From Nocardia sp. NBC_00416 (GTDB lineage: Bacteria; Actinomycetota; Actinomycetes; Mycobacteriales; Mycobacteriaceae), in assembly GCF_036032445.1 (NCBI RefSeq), contig NZ_CP107932.1:2296501-2360500 (forward strand): a DNA stretch of 64,000 nucleotides. The letters run 5' to 3'. Shown here piece after piece: positions 61,712-64,000 of this stretch. Numbering within the stretch: the first letter of the stretch is position 1; each line of letters opens with the position of its first letter. The position numbers were made by a program, and so were the translations under genes. The notes under the pieces were generated by a model. The model was not told where the DNA came from. It saw nothing but the letters and a program-made list of their open reading frames with translations, and ran no database searches.

Positions 61712-62413
61712 ATGATGATGATGAAAACCTTCACAGCTGCTTCGGTGTTGGTTGCGGCCACGGTGGGATTGACCGCGGGCACGGCATACGCGGCTCCGGC
61801 TGCCGCGCCCGCGCCGCCCCCCGGTACCACCCTGCAGACCGATATTCTTCCGGGAATCCATTACACCGCGAATGTCGTCGACAACTCGGTGGTGCTCCGC
61901 ACCGACGCGGGTTCGCTGACGACGCAGGGCACACAATTCCAGGTGCTCGACGGCCAAGGGAAGCTCGTCGCCGGCCTGCCCCTGACCTATCTCAAGGACG
62001 GCCGGGAATGGCCGATCGCGGCACGGGTGGAGGGGAACACCGCCACCTTCACCCCGAGTGTGGATCCGGCCGACGCACGTCCCGCCGCCATGTTGTCACC
62101 GGTCGATATCGATGACATCGGCGGCGTCGACCCCGCTGCCGCACTCAGCACCGCGGCCACTCAGTTCGGTCTGGCGACCGCCGTGGGCACGCTGATCGGC
62201 TCACTGGTGGGCGGCGCCCTCGGTTGCGTAGCGGGCGCGGTCATCGGTGCGCCGCTGGTGGTTCCGACGTTCTTCGCCGGACCGATCGGGCTCTGCGTCG
62301 CCGGTGCGGCGACAGGTGTCACGCTGGGCGCCGCGGCGGGCATGATCGTGATCGGTATTCCGGTCGGAATCGCCAGCGCGATTCAATTCCACAATTCGGT
62401 GAACGGTCCCTAG
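61712..62413 (+). CDS. Secreted hypothetical protein with Gly/Ala-rich hydrophobic C-terminus
   Basis: The 233-residue protein has a Sec signal (KTFTAASVLVAATVGLTAG, cut after AYA), a beta-rich middle (LPGIHYTANVVDNSVVLRTD, later GREWPIAARVEGN) and a C-terminal half of glycine-zipper-like membrane segments (GTLIGSLVGGALGCVAGAVI, then GVTLGAAAGMIVIGIPVGI). This architecture is common in nocardial envelope proteins of unknown function (DUF8020-like, moderately sure). Four consecutive ATG codons at 61712-61723 leave the start open. Confidence 0.8.
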   Translation: MMMMKTFTAASVLVAATVGLTAGTAYAAPAAAPAPPPGTTLQTDILPGIHYTANVVDNSVVLRTDAGSLTTQGTQFQVLDGQGKLVAGLPLTYLKDGREWPIAARVEGNTATFTPSVDPADARPAAMLSPVDIDDIGGVDPAAALSTAATQFGLATAVGTLIGSLVGGALGCVAGAVIGAPLVVPTFFAGPIGLCVAGAATGVTLGAAAGMIVIGIPVGIASAIQFHNSVNGP

Positions 62414-62618
62414 TCCGTGCGTTCACGGGTATCTCGGCGGGGCCCGTTCCGGCTCGCCGAGATACCCGAGCCCCCGTCATCCACAGCGGGGCCACCGCGC
62501 GCAGAATCGAGGCGCGAAACCGCTCGGCGTGTTCGGGAAACCAGCACGGTCGGCGCCCAGCCGCGTCCGGCCCGCACGAGCCCGCGGCGGCCGAGTCCGC
62601 GGGGCATCGTCGTATCGG

Positions 62619-63410
62619 TCAGGAGCGCAGATCGCGCCGGCTGAAACGCAGGAGCCCGGCCGCCACGCAGACCGCGGTGGCTACCACCAGGACCCCGGCG
62701 TCGGCCCATTGCATACCGTGGCGCAGTGGTTCACCGCCGATGTAGTAGTGGAACGGTGAAAGGTATTCGAGCCATTCGGCGCCGATCACGCCGGCGAGAT
62801 TGCCCGCGATGTAGGTGAGCACCCCGATGCCGGCCGCGATCCCCAGAACCGGGCCGCGTGTGCCGAGCGCGGCGCTCGATCCGATCGCCACAGCACCGAA
62901 GGCGATGCCGAGCAGCGCCAGATGTACAGATTGCGCGGCGAATTCGGCAATTCCGATGGCCTCGAGATCGGCCACGGATCGGACCAGCACCATCCCGAGG
63001 AAAACCAGTACGACGATTGCGGCGACGCCGGTGACCAGTCCGGCGAAACGCTGAACCACGAGCCGGACGCGGCCCACGGGATGTGCCAACAACAGATCCA
63101 GGTACCCCGACTCCTCGTCTCCCGCGACGGCGCGGGCGCCGAAGGTGATCCCGAAGGCCGTCACCAGCAACGGCAACAGCAACCCGAACACCGTAGAGCC
63201 CAGATATCCCGCAGCCGAGCCCATATCCTGCATCCGCAGAGCCTCACGGATCGGTTCAGGGTAGTTCTGGACGGATTCGGCCAGGCCGCCCGCGGAGACC
63301 TGTGGATAGAACGCGGCGTACATCACTCCCACCACCGCGGTGCCGATCGACCACGCGAGCAGAGCCCGGCGGTTGTCGAGCAGGGTCTGGGTGTAGATAT
63401 CAGGCAGCAT
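62619..63410 (-). CDS. ABC exporter permease
   Basis: The 263-residue protein has six predicted membrane segments. The soluble loop after the first carries YPEPIREALRMQDMGSAAGY, and the block GARAVAGDEESGYLDLLLAH, then PVGRVRLVVQRF, is typical of the ABC-2 type exporters of the EcsB/NatB-like kind. ATG at 63410 overlaps the ATPase stop by 11 bases. It forms a two-gene export system with that ATPase; the cargo is unknown (antibiotics and lipids are common). Confidence 0.88.
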   Translation of the reverse strand: MLPDIYTQTLLDNRRALLAWSIGTAVVGVMYAAFYPQVSAGGLAESVQNYPEPIREALRMQDMGSAAGYLGSTVFGLLLPLLVTAFGITFGARAVAGDEESGYLDLLLAHPVGRVRLVVQRFAGLVTGVAAIVVLVFLGMVLVRSVADLEAIGIAEFAAQSVHLALLGIAFGAVAIGSSAALGTRGPVLGIAAGIGVLTYIAGNLAGVIGAEWLEYLSPFHYYIGGEPLRHGMQWADAGVLVVATAVCVAAGLLRFSRRDLRS

Positions 63411-64000
63411 CGGCTTCTCCGGTGTAGTAGCGGTGGAACAGGTCCTCGAGTGCGGGTTCGGAGATCAGCAGGCCGGTGACGTGGCGCGCGGCCAGCGCAC
63501 GCAGCAGCGCGTCCGGGCTGCCGGTCACCTGGCAGCGCAGCGTGGCACCCTCGACCCGGACTTCGGCCACCCCGGCCAGAGCGGTGAATTCAGCCGCGCC
63601 GACCGGCTGGGCAAAGGTGACCTCGACATCACGAACAGCGTCGGCCCGCAGGCCCGCGACGGTATCGAGCGCGACGAGACGGCCCTCGCGGATGATGGCG
63701 ACCCGGTCGGCGACCGCTTCGACTTCGCTCATGATGTGACTGGACATGAAGACCGTCTGCCCGCCTGCCGTGGCCTCGGAGACCAGGTCCAGAAAGATCT
63801 GCTGCGCCAGCGGATCCAGCCCGGAGGTGGGTTCGTCGAGGATCAGCAGCTCGGGTTCGTGCATGAATGCCTGCACCAGGCCGACCTTCTGCCGGTTGCC
63901 CTTCGACAATGCCGAGATCCGCTTGTCCTGGTCCAGCTCCAGTCGCTCGCACAGCGCATCGATCCGATCCGCGCCCGCGCCGCCGCGCAGCGCCGCCAGG
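63400..64000 (-). CDS. ABC exporter ATPase, N-terminus beyond window
   Basis: The C-terminal 199 residues of an ABC ATPase are present: signature LSKGNRQKVGLVQAF (LSGGQ variant), Walker B ELLILDEPTSGLDP, H-loop MSSHIMSEVEA and a roughly 75-residue C-terminal extension (VEVTFAQPVGAAEFTALAG) typical of CcmA/NatA exporters. Walker A lies beyond the right edge. Its gene overlaps the permease start, so the two are co-expressed. Confidence 0.9.
   Translation of the reverse strand, partial: LAALRGGAGADRIDALCERLELDQDKRISALSKGNRQKVGLVQAFMHEPELLILDEPTSGLDPLAQQIFLDLVSEATAGGQTVFMSSHIMSEVEAVADRVAIIREGRLVALDTVAGLRADAVRDVEVTFAQPVGAAEFTALAGVAEVRVEGATLRCQVTGSPDALLRALAARHVTGLLISEPALEDLFHRYYTGEADAA

Noticed and set aside
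1..64000. Search for tRNA, rRNA, CRISPR arrays, insertion sequences and phage genes
   Set aside because: None was recognisable by eye; no regular repeat-spacer series, no transposase motif, no T-loop (GGTTCGAATCC-type) in a tRNA context. A tRNA or covariance-model scan would be decisive.

Overview
The window is GC-rich actinobacterial DNA, most likely from Nocardia or a close relative in the Mycobacteriales. The evidence is the codon bias, frequent GTG starts, dense ATGA/GTGA stop-start overlaps, a RamB-controlled 2-methylcitrate locus, a divergent kdpFABC/kdpD locus, F420-type and cholesterol-oxidase-type enzymes, and short actinobacterial hypothetical proteins. I see no rRNA, tRNA, CRISPR array, transposase or phage gene. 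It looks like chromosomal catabolic territory with scattered gene remnants.

Left part. From 1 to 9483 (minus strand) two operons form a CoA-linked catabolic cluster: Rieske oxygenase, crotonase-fold protein lacking both catalytic glutamates, hotdog thioesterase and class III CoA-transferase; then, after two stacked hairpins, an acyl-CoA synthetase and two tandem molybdopterin oxidoreductases (the last cut by the window edge). A TetR regulator is divergent. From 10215 to 18073 come a zinc-ribbon protein, CGNR protein, O-methyltransferase, a TetR/GNAT divergent pair sharing a 24-bp palindrome, a Tat-exported cholesterol-oxidase-like flavoprotein, an aldo/keto reductase, a degenerate cold-shock protein and two DUF202 membrane proteins.

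18070-25204. A GntR regulator faces an operon of a nitrate/sulfonate-type ABC importer (permease, ATPase, lipoprotein), a beta-hydroxyacid dehydrogenase, a mandelate-racemase-type enolase-superfamily enzyme and a semialdehyde dehydrogenase. All junctions overlap, suggesting uptake and breakdown of one unidentified acid. A 17-bp-stem terminator closes it. 25268-27664 holds a small membrane protein, a YiiX-like cysteine hydrolase, a MerR regulator, a broken gene and a Cys-rich small protein.

27926-38698. ramB faces prpD-prpB-prpC (propionyl-CoA via the methylcitrate cycle). An IclR remnant, cspA and an F420-type nitroreductase follow, then a four-gene operon: FAD monooxygenase, MarR, CocE/NonD hydrolase, DUF3237 protein.

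38839-51616. A hypothetical protein and a 43-residue basic protein are followed by a catabolic region with an M20 amidohydrolase, two DapA-family lyases, a Gfo/Idh/MocA oxidoreductase, an MFS transporter and an NAD-dependent epimerase. These sit opposite L-serine dehydratase and a gene for a winged-helix protein. A SGNH hydrolase ends the region.

51741-64000. AraC-like and LysA-like fragments abut an ArsR/SRPBCC pair with a 22-bp palindrome. kdpFABC, with a 27-residue membrane peptide encoded before kdpF, faces kdpD; no kdpE is present in the window. A secreted hypothetical protein and an ABC exporter (ATPase cut by the right edge) complete the window.
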